64,000 bases of DNA from Typhlomys cinereus (taxonomy: Eukaryota > Chordata > Mammalia > Rodentia > Platacanthomyidae), in the NCBI GenBank assembly GCA_023101885.1, contig JALPQD010000390.1:1971257-2035256 (forward strand), written 5' to 3'. Below the pieces are notes generated by a model that searched no databases, was not told where the DNA came from, and worked only from the letters and a program-made list of their open reading frames with translations. The position numbers were made by a program, and so were the translations under genes. Shown piece by piece: positions 11,578 to 23,068 of the stretch (positions are counted from its first letter, which is position 1; the number at the start of each line of letters is the position of its first letter).

Positions 11578-12770
11578 TAGGCCACCATCAAGGATGCAAT
11601 TAAGTAATGAGACATTTGGTTCAGCTCACAGACTTTCCTTCCTGGTCACTTGCAACTGTTGGGGTATGATCTTACCAGAAAGGGAGGGCATAGTCTGGTA
11701 GATAGAAGGTAACCATTTTGCAATGGGAGACTGACCCACCACTCACCACAGTCTCCTATTCTTATTCCATCTACCTTTGAATCTATCCTTATAATAAGAC
11801 TCTATTTTAACAGCTTTTTATCTCTGGCCAATACCCATCAGAATGGAGCCAAGGGCAATGCAGGAGCAGCAAAACTGAAAAAAATTCAACAATCCATTAT
11901 TCAGAATATCAGAGACTCTATATCAACCACCTGGATTCAGGGCTGCCTTATCTTTCCCCATCCTGAAGCTCAGGGAAATTTACGGAAGAGGGGCGGTAAG
12001 ATTGTAAGAGCACACGGGGGTGGAGAGGTGGCTCAGGGGTTAAGCCTCTGCCTTGCAGGCAGAAGGTCCTGAGTTCGGATCCTAGACTCCACATATAGAC
12101 GCCGGGTGGAAGCGGGGCCGGCCAGTGTTTCTGGTCTTGGTAGGGCAGAGCCTGTGAATCCTGAGTAAACAAGGAGGAGGTGGAGGCCTCCATGGTGGTT
12201 CTTGAATTCGTCCGTGGTTCTACACACACACACACATACATACACACACACACACACACACATGCACATGTACACAATTGAAAAAATAATAAATAATAAA
12301 AAAATTTAAAAAAAGATTGTAAGAGCACACGGATGGGAGGAATCAGGATATGCAAGATTCTCCACACAAGATAGGGCCGAAGCAATTGTAATAGGACTCT
12401 GCATGATCTGTGCAATGACCAACTTATCATTGACCCCTCAAATTCTAGTATGGACTAGGATCCTTAGAAGCAAGGGATTAACAGTCACAATTGTGTTCCT
12501 CTACTTAAGGGGAAGACAAGAGAGAGTTCTAGGAAATGCCACTGAGTCCTTACACCTCATCAGAGAGGAAGACCCAGAGGAAAGTTTGATATACACATTA
12601 AAGGATGCTTCAGAGATGGGGGAGGGGGCAGTGGGAGAAAGGGAGTGAGGGGGGAAAGGAAGGAGAAATGGGGGGAGGGAGTAGGGAGATTCAGGGATGG
12701 GTGGAGGAAGGAAGGGGCAGGGGTACCTATTATGTTTGGATGAGCAGAATAATAAATAAATTTAAAGAAA
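11578..12770 (+). repeat. L1 3' UTR with polypurine tract and nested SINE
   Basis: The 3' UTR carries sequence reused by the truncated L1 copies at 0.9, 2.1, 3.4, 32.9 and 53.6 kb. It contains the G-rich purine tract at 12615-12715 and a short A-rich end. The SINE at 12018-12313 divides it. Confidence 0.85.
12018..12313 (+). mobile_element. B2-superfamily SINE nested in L1 3' UTR
   Basis: Same young subfamily as the copy at 254-556, with tRNA-like head (GGTGGCTCAGGGGTTAAGCC), body, CA/TA tract and A-rich tail. The 19-bp duplication AGATTGTAAGAGCACACGG is perfect at 11999-12017 and 12314-12332. It therefore inserted after the host L1, which dates this SINE subfamily as younger than that L1 copy. 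Confidence 0.93.
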
Positions 12771-12962
12771 AGAAACATATGGATGCAAAGAGAAAGTAAT
12801 ATGTATTTAAAATTTGTGGTAATTCTGCAACAAACACCACTAAATAATTCATTCCAATTAGTCAATATATATTTCTATATAATGTTGTTATAAATGTAAG
12901 TATACTAAAATTAATTTTCTTTCCTGAGTCCATTTTAAATATATTTCAATTAATTTTCAATG

Positions 12963-13192
12963 TCAGAAATATCCAAAGCTTTTTCAACCTGTTCATCCCA
13001 TCTCACAGAAGGAATCTTATTCTATGGAACAGCTAGTATCACTTACTTAAAACCCCAAACCAGTGAATCTGAAAGAATTGGAAAAAATACTTTCTCTTTT
13101 GCAACATTGTGATTCCTCTGTCGAATCCCATTATCTACACACTGAGGAACAAGGACATCAATGTGACACTCAGAAAGCTACTAATATACTGA
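12963..13192 (+). pseudogene. OR pseudogene fragment (C-terminal third)
   Basis: No long open frame marks this remnant. Translation gives KAFSTCSSHL, LFYGTASITYL and, after a one-base deletion near 13110, NPIIYTLRNKDI, ending at TGA 13190-13192. These are the TM6, extracellular loop 3 and TM7 motifs of the family-10 receptors in this window, and the closest look is to OR genes 1 and 3. Everything before the TM5-TM6 loop is missing and does not appear elsewhere in the window. A matching upstream block survives at 1665-1870 with three L1 insertions between. Removing those L1s leaves about 1.2 kb where intact paralogues have 2.0-2.3 kb, so most of the coding region was probably deleted. Confidence 0.88.
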
Positions 13193-14557
13193 TATAAATA
13201 CATATTTGTTGAAGATTATACAAGAGAGATTTCTTTGACTTAGCTTAAGTAATGGGTTGCATGAAATCAAATGCAAATACCTAATTTATTGCAACAATCT
13301 TCTAAGACTTGAGCAGCTGAGTGAAGAAGCAGCTTGAACAACATAATAGAAGAGCAAGTGTGTCCTCCAGTGAATGGGCAGAGCTTCCTTTCCTGTTTTT
13401 CATGCCTGTAGATTTATGCACCTTGTCTAATTAAGTGTGTTGACGTAGCTGATGCTTAACAGAATTAATTGGTCATCTGTTAAAGTTGTGAAATACAGTC
13501 TTTCTGTTTATTAAATCTACGTTTATTTTTAGAAGTTCTTGATGTTTTTTCCTGTCACCCTCAAAGTTCTTTTCACTCAATACCCCCTGAGCATAAACTA
13601 TGCTAATTTCTCTTTAATAATAAATGTTTCAGACATTTTCCCTCACAAACTAGCCACACCCAAGTGTAGTAAGTGCAAAGCTGGCCCACATATTATCTCC
13701 ACCACAAACTTCACTGAAAATATGCCACTTGTGTAAGATTTTTACACGAGGTTTCAAGGCTTATACGAGGGACAATTTCGATCATGGGCATATTAAAGCC
13801 AGAAGTCAAAATTTAGAAAAAAAAAGAGAGAGCAACAAGTGATGAAGGAGATGGTTCATATACAAAACACAGGTAATGCAGAGACTATACAATCTGCAAG
13901 AGGTAAAGTAAGGAATGCCACACTCTTGATTCATTTATAAGAATAAAAGCCATATCAATACTGATGATTCCAATGTTTATCTTAACAACTGTAAGAATTG
14001 AATTATATTTTGGCATCCCACTTTGAAATAATTAATTAAGGTAGACTTCGGAAAGTCACACAAAATAGATGACCAAAGGGGAGTTATCCATGGGAGCTCA
14101 TTTACACTGGCCAGCCTTGATGGAGACTAGTTGTTCCATGGGTGGAACAGCTGTTTGCTACTCTGACTCTCAGGAGCCAGGAGTCAGGTGTGGCTCAGCA
14201 TTCACTGGAAAATCTTAGAGATGTTTGAGTCTTTCAGGATTGGGTGAGAGGTTCTTGAATGTGATGTTGATTCCGGAAATCATCAAAGTCTTTTATCATT
14301 AGAGTATTTTCATTGAATCATTGATAATGAATTAATTACCAGACCAAGTCATAGTTGATCTATTAATTTCTGAAATTTTTTTCCTTGTTTCATCCATTTT
14401 GAGGAGAGAATTGATATTTCATGCTTTTGGCTGTAATAAAAAAGGTTAAGGTATGTTTTTGAAATTTACTTTGTTTATATACTCATATATATACACATAT
14501 ATATATATATTCTGTGTTTTAAAATGTTTTTACTTTTTAAAATATTTTGTATATATA
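13193..14557. other. Intergenic AT-rich DNA
   Basis: No gene is recognised. A small frame at 13539-13736 resembles nothing I know. TA-rich simple sequence occurs at 14478-14512. Confidence 0.45.
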
Positions 14558-14798
14558 TTTGTGTTTGTGTGTGTGTGTGTGTGCATCAGAGGACACCGTG
14601 TGTCCCTGTGGAGGACCAAGGGTGACTTCAGGAATCATCCTGGATTGCTTCTACCTCCTCATTGCTTTGCTCTGGGATTTCTCAGGCTCTATCCACCAGA
14701 GCCTTAAGTGCAGGCTGCCTTTTCCATCTGGTGTTTTATGTGGGATCCGAACTCAGGACCTGAGAGACAGGGTCTCAAATCTCTCTACCCCTTCAAAT
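14558..14798 (-). mobile_element. B2-superfamily SINE, older subfamily
   Basis: Antisense copy with a GT tract first, then a body containing 'aatcatcctggattgcttc', then the B-box complement GGATCCGAACTCAGG. The body can be matched step by step to the young copies ('ggaaccaccacggacacctcc' there), but it is diverged. The head end is decayed and lacks the usual AGCCATCTCTCCAG. Confidence 0.75.
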
Positions 14799-15039
14799 AG
14801 TTTCTTTAGGAGAATGCACTTTCTTTTTAATAGTTACCCAGGAATATTTAAAGGAGGCTAAACTACAGGACGACAAATGGGTGTTTCATGTGATAGGGTG
14901 GGTTGTTTACTGACCTGAATTTTCTCTATTCTTTTCCTTCTTCCAGTTCTACTCCTCTTTTATCATGAAATAAATTGCTTTAGCTGATGTTTAACAGAAA
15001 GAGCTGCTAAAATGAGGAAAAATGAGCAAAAAATTGGGG

Positions 15040-15332
15040 AAAATAAGATGCAATTTTTTCCATTTATTCTTTGATATTTTCATATGCAAAAAAATGAGGT
15101 TATGTCTTTGCCTCCCACCCCTCCTTTCCTACTCCCCTTTTCTCCCACCATCTCTTTCCTTCACCACTCCAGCCATATCCCTGCTATTCTCATAGCACTC
15201 TGTATGTGTGGACCATAGGGTTCTTTTGCCCACTCCTGTACTGTGAAACTGTAAGCCAAATAAATCTCCCTTTCTACCTAAAAGTTGTATATGAATGTTG
15301 TCTCACAACAACAGAAAGAGTAACTGTCACAC
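15040..15332. repeat. Old L1 3' end (-) followed by LTR-like end (+)
   Basis: 15050-15235 is a pyrimidine-rich stretch that reads as an inverted old L1 3' UTR. 15236-15332 ('aactgtaagccaaataaatctcc ... gagtaactgtcaca') resembles the 3' end of a rodent MaLR-type LTR with an AATAAA signal. Both calls rest on general resemblance only. Confidence 0.4.
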
Positions 15333-17587
15333 CATACTCTGTGTAGTGGGCTGAATCCTTCTCTTCCAAGTTGATCTCTAGCCAGCACTTGGTTGATAAT
15401 AAGGTCTTTGCAGTTAAATAAGGTAATGATTTTGAGGCTGAAGTACATTATGATGGGGCCAATAGATGACCCCAATTTTAGTAAAACACAGACTAGAAAA
15501 CAGTCACCTGAGAAGAGCATCATGTGAAGGAACCTGAAAATGGAGCTCTCTGATACAAAGCAAGTAAGTTAAAGGGCCACTGAGAAAGCTGGAGGATGGG
15601 AATGGATGTTGGTTCCCATGGAAGAAGTGAAGCCACACCAATGCTGTTACTGCATGGTGCCCTCGTGTGTTATCAGGCAACAAATATAGATAAATAATTT
15701 CAAGTTCAAGTATTTCGGCATGAAAGATGCCTTATATGTCAAAAATCTTTGCTTCACAAGCAGAAGAGACTATGTGCAGATTACAGATCCATGTAAAAAT
15801 GCTGTGCAGAAATGGAAGAGGTTTGCACTTCTGGCTCTGAAAGGTAGACCTTTTGAAAACCTAGAGAAGTAATAAGGATGTATAACAATCAACGATGATT
15901 TCCAAAGTCCTTCTTAGGGATTCCAGAGACACACATAGTATTCTCTTCTGAGCACATGCATGCAAATGTGCGTGCACACATGCACACACACACATACACA
16001 CACACACAATCTTACAGTACAGTAGAAAAAATAATACATCATTTAAAGAGTCTTACCATTATAGCATTTTAATTGAATCATCTAGAGTTAATTATGAGAC
16101 CAAAACATAGATGATTTATCATCTTCTCAAATGTTGTCTTGCAGCATTTTCTTAAATATATGGTTGCATCTACTTTGGAAAATTTTGATATGTTTATAGA
16201 CACATAACAATATTCATGGCTTATTTTTCAATTTTAATCAATGAATTCTCACCTTAGGCAAATAATAGATGCACAGCACATGGTATTGTATGAACTCCTC
16301 TCTGCAATTTAAATATTTTGGTTTTTCTCAGAACTTGATGTGGAGAAGTACTGTAAGTTAGAAAATATGAAAGCCTTGGTGTACAACTGTATAATGTAAT
16401 AATGATTGTCCACTCAAGACACAGAACTGCACAGAAGTCAGTCTCAGTTTCTCTATTAAAAGGATGAACATGTAGTTTTCACATTCTCAATAAAAAATAA
16501 GACTTTTTCTTCCCGAAGTTGGTGAATTGTTGATTTAATATATCATCTCAACTGTTTAGTTTTCATCTTACAGTCTTGTGGGTCATGATTTTTATCCATG
16601 GTGGCTGAAATAATATTGTTACTTATACCCAGGTCTGATCAGAAGACTTTAGGTGAAATGTGGATCTTACACCTATTAGTTTATTGGTCTAACATCTTGG
16701 GACAAATCTTGGCTCTTAGAATCAGCCATATATGAGTGGACAATTTGAATTTTTCACCTTTGACTTTATTTATCCTGGAAGGACAATACATATAGATTTA
16801 AAGACATTTATTACAGTCAGATTCTCATGCATAATGTCCTTGATTTAAAGTCAACTTACATCATATTGTAATTCTGTGTATGGACTTTTTTATTAAATAA
16901 CTAAGATAAAGGTATATATGTGAGGTGACTGAGTTTTAGATCATCATGGGGTTACATTTACTACAAGTTATCATGAATACCAACATCAGAAAAAAATATT
17001 AAAAGAAACAAAAGAAAAAATAAACATTTTTAAATGGAACTTAGAAATTGTAGAGGGACGTTATTGGGAGAACAAAACTAACTTAACTCTAATAAGGAGA
17101 ATTGAGAAAAACTCAATACATTATGTTTAATACAAAAATATATATCAACAAATATAAAATACTTAAATATTTGCAGGCTGGTTATATTTGAGGGTTAGAG
17201 CTGAACTGTGTTCATATATTATCAAGGATCAGTTTGCTACTTAAATGGCTGTATAAATAAAAATAAATAACAAAGTCAAAGTGTTGTTGAAAATAATTAA
17301 AATGTATTAGCTTGTCATAATGGTCTGTATAATTTAATGTAAATGTGTAATGATGCAGGCTATATGATGAAGCCTGCAGCTGATGGAAGACACAAACGTC
17401 TTGTGTCCCAAAGAAACCAATGTGCAGAATGCATAATTTTACCCACCGCAGGAACACATTTGCACAAAGATATAGGAATACTTCATAAAAGAAGCAAAAG
17501 GTCTATGTTCAATAGTTTTTCCTTTTCAGTTAAAATAGCATAGCTTAAAGTAATGAAAACATGCAAAAATAAAATAGAGAAATAGAG
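15333..17587. other. Intergenic DNA, no gene seen
   Basis: AT-rich sequence with a CA-rich patch at 15957-16008, which may be the tail of a decayed SINE. Open frames are short (81 codons or fewer) and unlike known proteins. Confidence 0.4.
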
Positions 17588-17695
17588 AGAATGGTAGCAC
17601 ATGCCTGTTATCATAGAACTAGGTAAATGGAGGCGAGCAGATCAGAAATCAACATTAGATGCAACTATACAGTGTATTCAAGATAAGCAGAACCA
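17588..17695 (+). mobile_element. B1-like SINE, degraded
   Basis: 'aatggtagcacatgcctgttatcatagaac' follows the B1 (7SL RNA-derived) start 'tggtggcacacgcctttaatcccag'. A GGAGGCGAGCAGATCA block then corresponds to the usual GGAGGCAGAGGCAGG...GAT region. Strong divergence, no clear tail. Confidence 0.55.
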
Positions 17696-17787
17696 CGTGT
17701 CAAATTATATTCAATATGATTTCTTTTCAGTATGACTCTAGGCAGTTTGTAATTCTCAACAGTAAATGTGAAATGACATATTTTAAA

Positions 17788-18066
17788 CTTTGTTAACTTA
17801 TTCATTCACTTACTATGTGTGTATTTACACATGTATCAGTGGGCACTGTGTTTCTCTGTAGAGGAGGGTGACTTTGGGAATCATCCTGGATTCCATCTAC
17901 CTCTTTTTTTGCTTAGCTCTGGTATTTCCCCGGGCTCTACACCCAGGACCATAAGTGCAGGCTACCACCAGTTCGGTCTGTTTTTAAATAGGACCTGGGA
18001 TCCGAACTCAGGACTTTCTGCTTGCAAGGCAGAATCTTAACCTGTGAGCCATCTCTTCAGCCCCAG
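17788..18066 (-). mobile_element. B2-superfamily SINE, older subfamily
   Basis: Antisense copy with B-box complement GGATCCGAACTCAGGACT and head complement GAGCCATCTCTTCAGCCCC. The 16-bp duplication AATGACATATTTTAAA at 17772-17787 and 18067-18082 is perfect despite the diverged body. Confidence 0.88.
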
Positions 18067-18555
18067 AATGACATATTTTAAATCACAGCATATTAATAAC
18101 TTGTTTTTGAGAAAGATATCTTTTACTGAAAGAACCTAGCCAAAGACATTAGGTACCAAGGAAATATCCTGCTAGAAAAGAAAATAATAATCCAAGTAGG
18201 AAGGTAAAACATTGCAAAACATGAAAAATAAAAACTGTTATGCATTATCTTACACTTGTCATTTAGATGCATGCAATATAAATATATGGGGTACAAAGAG
18301 TAGGTTATGCACAATGGTCACACATACTGAAGGAAATTACTGAAAGTAATAAACATACTGTTTTCACATTTTAAATAGTCATTTGAAAGATAACATTTCA
18401 ACCATGAACACCTTTCATTTTTTGAAGGCTAACATGTCTACCCTTTGATAATATTCTACATCTCTGTCATGTTATCTTAATCACATCCTATAGGTCAAGC
18501 TTATTTCTGAAATTACATAGATAAGCCATTAGCATAGCACTATTCAAGTACATCT

Positions 18556-18835
18556 ATGCTTCCCACTCCATCTGAGGCAATTCCTGGGAATGCAACATGT
18601 GAAAGAGAACCTACGGCCTGCACAATGGCTAGAGATGACATTCACTTATACCCAGCACAATGGCCACAGCTTGCAATCACTTTTTTCCATTGGATCAATG
18701 GGTGGGTAATTTTTTTATTATGCTTTATAGCTATGGGTAGCTATGTAATTATTGGTTCATGCCTTATGAAACCTTTCCCTCAGAAAATATTTAATAAACA
18801 TTTCAGACCGTTTGATGCACTCTGGGTACAACAAG
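18556..18835 (+). other. Unrecognised open stretch upstream of a SINE
   Basis: An open frame of 117 codons runs from 18556 to 18909. Its last ~25 codons are SINE sequence, so only the first ~93 codons could be older coding DNA. They include one strongly hydrophobic segment of about 22 residues after HWINGW. I do not recognise the family. It could be a fragment of a retrocopied or retroviral membrane protein, or chance. No start context or splice signal supports an active gene. Confidence 0.2.
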
Positions 18836-19150
18836 GGGATGAAGAAATGGCTCAGTGGTTAAAGTGCTTGCGGCATTATCAAGAAGACATGAATTCAGAT
18901 CTTTCATAATAACCTAAAAAAAAAAGGAATTGGGACAGGCCAGTAGTTCCAATGATTTTTGGCTAAAGACAATCAGAGTCGTATTGCTGTCCAAGGTGTC
19001 TAAGTGAGATGGTTAGCTCCAGGTTCAGTGAGGGACCTTGTCTCAAAAACTAATGTGGAGAGCAATAGAGGACATTCCAAAGTGAACTTCTGACTTGCAC
19101 ATGCCACCTCTGGTGAGAGCACCCTGAAACACACATGTGCTGAATTTAAT
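18836..19150 (+). mobile_element. B4-like SINE
   Basis: A tRNA/ID-like head ('gatgaagaaatggctcagtgg') leads into an internal A run and a body with GACCTTGTCTCAAAAA, GTGGAGAGCAATAGAGGACA and GACTTGCACATGCC. This order is that of the B4/RSINE1 family, an ID-B1 fusion of mouse-related rodents. Confidence 0.65.
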
Positions 19151-19404
19151 GAGTCATGACTTGCAAGCATTGAGCTATCAATGAAAATGTATTCATGTAT
19201 CTAAAACAAGAGGAAGGCAATACTATGAAACCAAAGTCAAAGTGAAATATTTGGATGGTTGTATTAGGTTTCAGTAAAGGATTATATAATTACACAAATG
19301 GGGGCATAATGAGCTTACACTGTGTGTTGTCATTACATAATTGAATTTATAAAACAATTGTCTGAAATAATGAATAAATATGCCTGAACGAAAGTAAAAA
19401 TTTC

Positions 19405-19765
19405 TAGACATAGAACTGGGAAGTTGATTTAGTGGGTAAAAGTCCATGTTGTTCAAGTAGTAGGACCAGAGTTCGTATTCTTATAATAGATGTAAAATGT
19501 CAGGTGGGTGTAATAGACTGACTGCAATTCCACCCTCAGAAGGCAGAGTGAGAATCCCTATAGCAAACTAACTACTCAGGATAGTCCTACTGTTAATTTC
19601 TAGGTTTCTTTGAGAGATCTAGTCTCATAGTATAGTGTAAGAGGATTGGTAATGGTTGTTGATATCAACATTGGATCTCCTTATGTATGTGCATAGACAT
19701 GTCTAAAAAACCATATTCACATGTGTGCCCACACACATGCTAACATGCTTACACACATTTAAAGA
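19405..19765 (+). mobile_element. B4-like SINE, degraded
   Basis: 'ttgatttagtgggtaaaagtcc' is a decayed tRNA-like head. 'gactgcaattccaccctcagaaggcagag' and a CACATGTGTGCCCACACACATGC end fit a B4-type element. Highly diverged. Confidence 0.45.
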
Positions 19766-20114
19766 TATAATAGCATTTTAAAGTAACAAACAATCAACAG
19801 TTTAAAAAAGAGAAACAATTTTAAAAAGATTATGCAGGTAAATATCGAGAGGGCATTTAGATTCTGTGTTCATCTAAATATTGATGCTTATTCCTGAAAA
19901 TCAATGCTTCTGTGTCAAAGAGTTATAAATGGCCAAAGTGCATGAGAATATGTGACAATTGAGTGCTTGGCTCTAGGTAGTACATTTTCATCTACTCCTC
20001 TAAGGTTTAGGAAATATTGCAGAAAAGTATGAACAAAGAATGTAAGAATTGAGGATGTGAAAAAGTGTTATGAAAGGGTGTCTTCTGACATGGCATGCAT
20101 AATGCAATCAATAA

Positions 20115-20273
20115 TTTCCAGGATCCCAGATTACACATAAAAATTCCAGGCAGAAGTACCTCGACCTGTATTTCCAGTTCTGGTAGGTGGAGCCTGGGAA
20201 ATCCCAGAGCAAGGCAAGAAGAAGGTAGAAGCAATCCAGGATGACCAGGATGGTTCCTGAACCCCCCCTCTTC

Positions 20274-20325
<52 letters not shown>

Positions 20326-20355
20326 TGCATAATGTAAATAAACAAATAATTTTTT
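20115..20355 (+). mobile_element. Older B2-superfamily SINE with (CA)n
   Basis: Sense copy lacking a clear tRNA head. The body has 'ggtaggtggagcctgggaaatcccagagcaaggcaagaag' and 'atggttcctgaac', then an uninterrupted (CA) run at 20279-20321 and an A/T-rich tail. The CA run lies at the normal position of the family's CA tract. Confidence 0.7.
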
Positions 20356-21540
20356 TTTAAAAAAGAATTTCCAACATCCATAGTTACCTGCTCAAGACCA
20401 AGCCTGTCAGCAGTCATCATAGATGAGGGAGTGACCCATAAGTTTCCACTACTACCTGAAGTACAGTAAATGGTTAGGCAGATATGGTTTTTAGGGGAAG
20501 CAGAAAAAAAAGTCTTTTTTACTCAGAGTTATAGACACCGGTAAATTGCCCTTGCTAAAACAAATGAAGTCATCCATGCATACAAGAAAACCTAATTAAA
20601 TGCACTGAAACACACAGGCATGCACATACACATGCTCACATATACACATACATATACATACACTATGAATAGGAGAAGTTGTAAAAAGTGATAAACATTA
20701 GCTTTAACTTTCATTTTATGATGTTTTTACTGTCTTGAGTGCCAAAGTGATGCTATAACTGGTATGGAACTTCATAGAAAGTGATCATGAGTTTTTTTAA
20801 TATTGAATTTGAAAAAGGATGAGGTGAGGACTAGTATATTTAATATCTCTGATTAAGACAAGTTCATCACAGTGCCTGTCACGAAAGAGTAAGGTGATTT
20901 AAAAAGAAATAAAGTCAATATTGTAGATGGGGAACTCAAAAATTTCAAGTTTAGCAGATATTGGCTCTTTAGTCTGTACAAGCATTCTAGGACTTTTGTT
21001 CTCTATCACCCATTAGTGAAATACGAAATCTAGAGAGGATGAAATTAGGTTAAATTGTAATACTGCTCATCATAGGTATTTGAATACCTAATTCCGTGAG
21101 TTTGAGAATGATGAAAATTTTCATAGGGCAAAAATTTAATTGAGGATCTTGAACCTCCTCAAACTTATTAGGTTTTATTTGACAAACTGACATATTTCCT
21201 TAGCACTAATCTGCAAATGCATTAACCATACTTATTTAACTTTGGATCATTTTTCCACCATGATGCTCATCTTTCAAGTTAGAGTAAATGTAACAACAAG
21301 GTAAAGCCACATCAATTAAGATCCCTACTTCCAAAACAAGAATATTTTAAACTCTTTCTAGATAATAACTCTAGGAGATTAACTGAGATTTCAATGTGAA
21401 TGAAACTCCCCAAGTAGTGGAAGAACTTTATGTCAATGAGGAAGACAAGAGAGGAGGCTATCCAAAGAACAAGTTTCAGAGAAGGAACTTGAACAAGAGA
21501 CATCTGAAGTGTTTCAGAAATTAAATTAATACATAAGAGA
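20356..21540. other. Intergenic DNA, no gene seen
   Basis: AT-rich, with a short CA/TA-rich patch at 20610-20662. No recognisable frame. Confidence 0.4.
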
Positions 21541-21545
21541 AAATA

Positions 21546-21716
21546 GTCCCAAGGGTGAAGATGCACCCTTATTTTAAGAGCAGTGACTATTCAAAGCCCA
21601 CATTGTACAACATTATAGTATTAGTGTGTCTTACTGAGGTGAATTTAAAAAGTAAAGATTAAATGCTTTTACATTCTCATGAATATTTCCATGCAAATAC
21701 ACACAGGTAAGCTACC
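21546..21716 (+). promoter_or_regulatory. Candidate promoter and 5' exon of OR gene 1
   Basis: 'gtcccaagg' at 21546-21554, then ACCCTTATTTTAA at 21565-21577, then 'agcagtgactattcaaag', match the block upstream of OR gene 3 (60076-60150). About 130 bp further on, 'catgcaaatacacacaG' is followed by GTAAGCT at 21710-21716, a canonical splice donor. It parallels 'catgcaaatctataaaG' + GTAAGCT at 60222-60238. I infer a TATTTTAA-type core promoter and a non-coding first exon carrying an ATGCAAAT octamer. The coding exon starts ~1.3 kb downstream. RNA ends are needed to confirm. Confidence 0.45.
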
Positions 21717-23068
21717 ATCATGCTGCTATAGTATTTCTCTCAAGGAAAATTCTATACCTAAGAATCAGAAAGTCAATAAAAGAGAAAAATATGAAATTCT
21801 ACTGTCATTGTAAAACTGAGCTAATTATTTATTGCTTGTGCACATTAATCCTGAAATGAAAACATTTATTCCAATAATGTTAATAGCATTAACAGTAAAT
21901 TAACCTATTTAAAATAATCTTAAAACTTATATTAGTCGAGGTGAAAATAAAAGAGGTATCTATCAACATAGTAAATCAGTGGGCTTGTTGGTTTGCAACT
22001 GTTATATTTTTCAGAAAGGAAGGCAATAAATACCATGTATCTTAAAATGTTGGAGAAAAATTGTGAAGTGTAATAAGCATCGTCATATGTTAAAGAACAT
22101 TAATATGAAGAGTGAAAACTTTTAATGTTGGCTTGTTTGCAATTACATATTCTAACATTACATTTACATGCTCTGATAACTTTCATGACAAGAACAATCA
22201 TGGTTGTGCTCAATAAAAGCTGTGCTCATGCAAACAAAATTATAAACAGAAAAAGATGAAAAGGTGCTTCACTTATAGATACAATCATATTTTATAAAGT
22301 GAATTAGTTATGATTATATCATATTATTTTCTTCTTAGACTTATCAATAGAAAAAGTTAATTCTATGCACTGCCACTGAAATAAAGCAATTCTTTGTATA
22401 TATTTCACACACTGGATCAAGTTGTTAGTGGGAAAAATTGTTGAGCAGAGTTGTAGAATTTATGTTTTCTTATTTCACATAACATATAGAAGTACACTGA
22501 ACAGAGTGATGAGAAATCTTTTTATACATTAACAAGACAGCCCTTTAAGAATAATAATTTTCAATGGAGTGTAAAATGAAAAAATAACATATTTTAAATA
22601 AGTATTAAAGAACATATTCCAGGAAAAAGATCTGTTGTTTTATAAGATGAAATATGACTAATGTTATGAAGGAAATAACATAAACATAGAGAAAACAGTA
22701 GAAAAATTAAGCAATATAATTTTTTAAAGAATAAAAATTAATTATTTTCCATACTATGCTTTACTTAATGAGGCACAAGTTTCAACACCACTGGTATCAT
22801 TACAGCCAAGTCCAATAATATATGTATATATATATATATATGATTGATTTTAGCTGCATATTAGTTTGTTTTTGAAGTATTAAATATCAGAAACAGAAGA
22901 AGGTGAGTTTTAAAAATAATTTGAAATATTTCTTAAGAATATATGTATCTCTAATTCAGATAACAATATGAGGAAAATTCATTTCAATTGACTGAATAAT
23001 CTATACCAAATTTACTAATCTACAGTGGAGATCAGTTTACTTCAGAAAATTCGAATGTCTCTACCTTG

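Larger units (their letters stand above)
5839..12770 (+). mobile_element. Near full-length L1 (LINE-1), inactive
   Basis: The element has a 5' leader, ORF1, ORF2, a 3' UTR with a polypurine tract and an A-rich end. The direct repeat AGAAACATATGG at 5827-5838 and 12771-12782 fixes the ends. Its length is 6.9 kb, or about 6.6 kb without the nested SINE at 12018-12313, normal for a rodent L1. Both frames carry shifts and stops, so it cannot move by itself. It inserted upstream of an OR remnant that begins 190 bp past its 3' end. Confidence 0.93.

Noticed and set aside
20108..20326. Frames with Val-Cys repeats at CA/TG tracts, here and at 385-735, 12033-12430 and 49143-49515
   Set aside because: They are SINE sequence with its CA tract, not genes.
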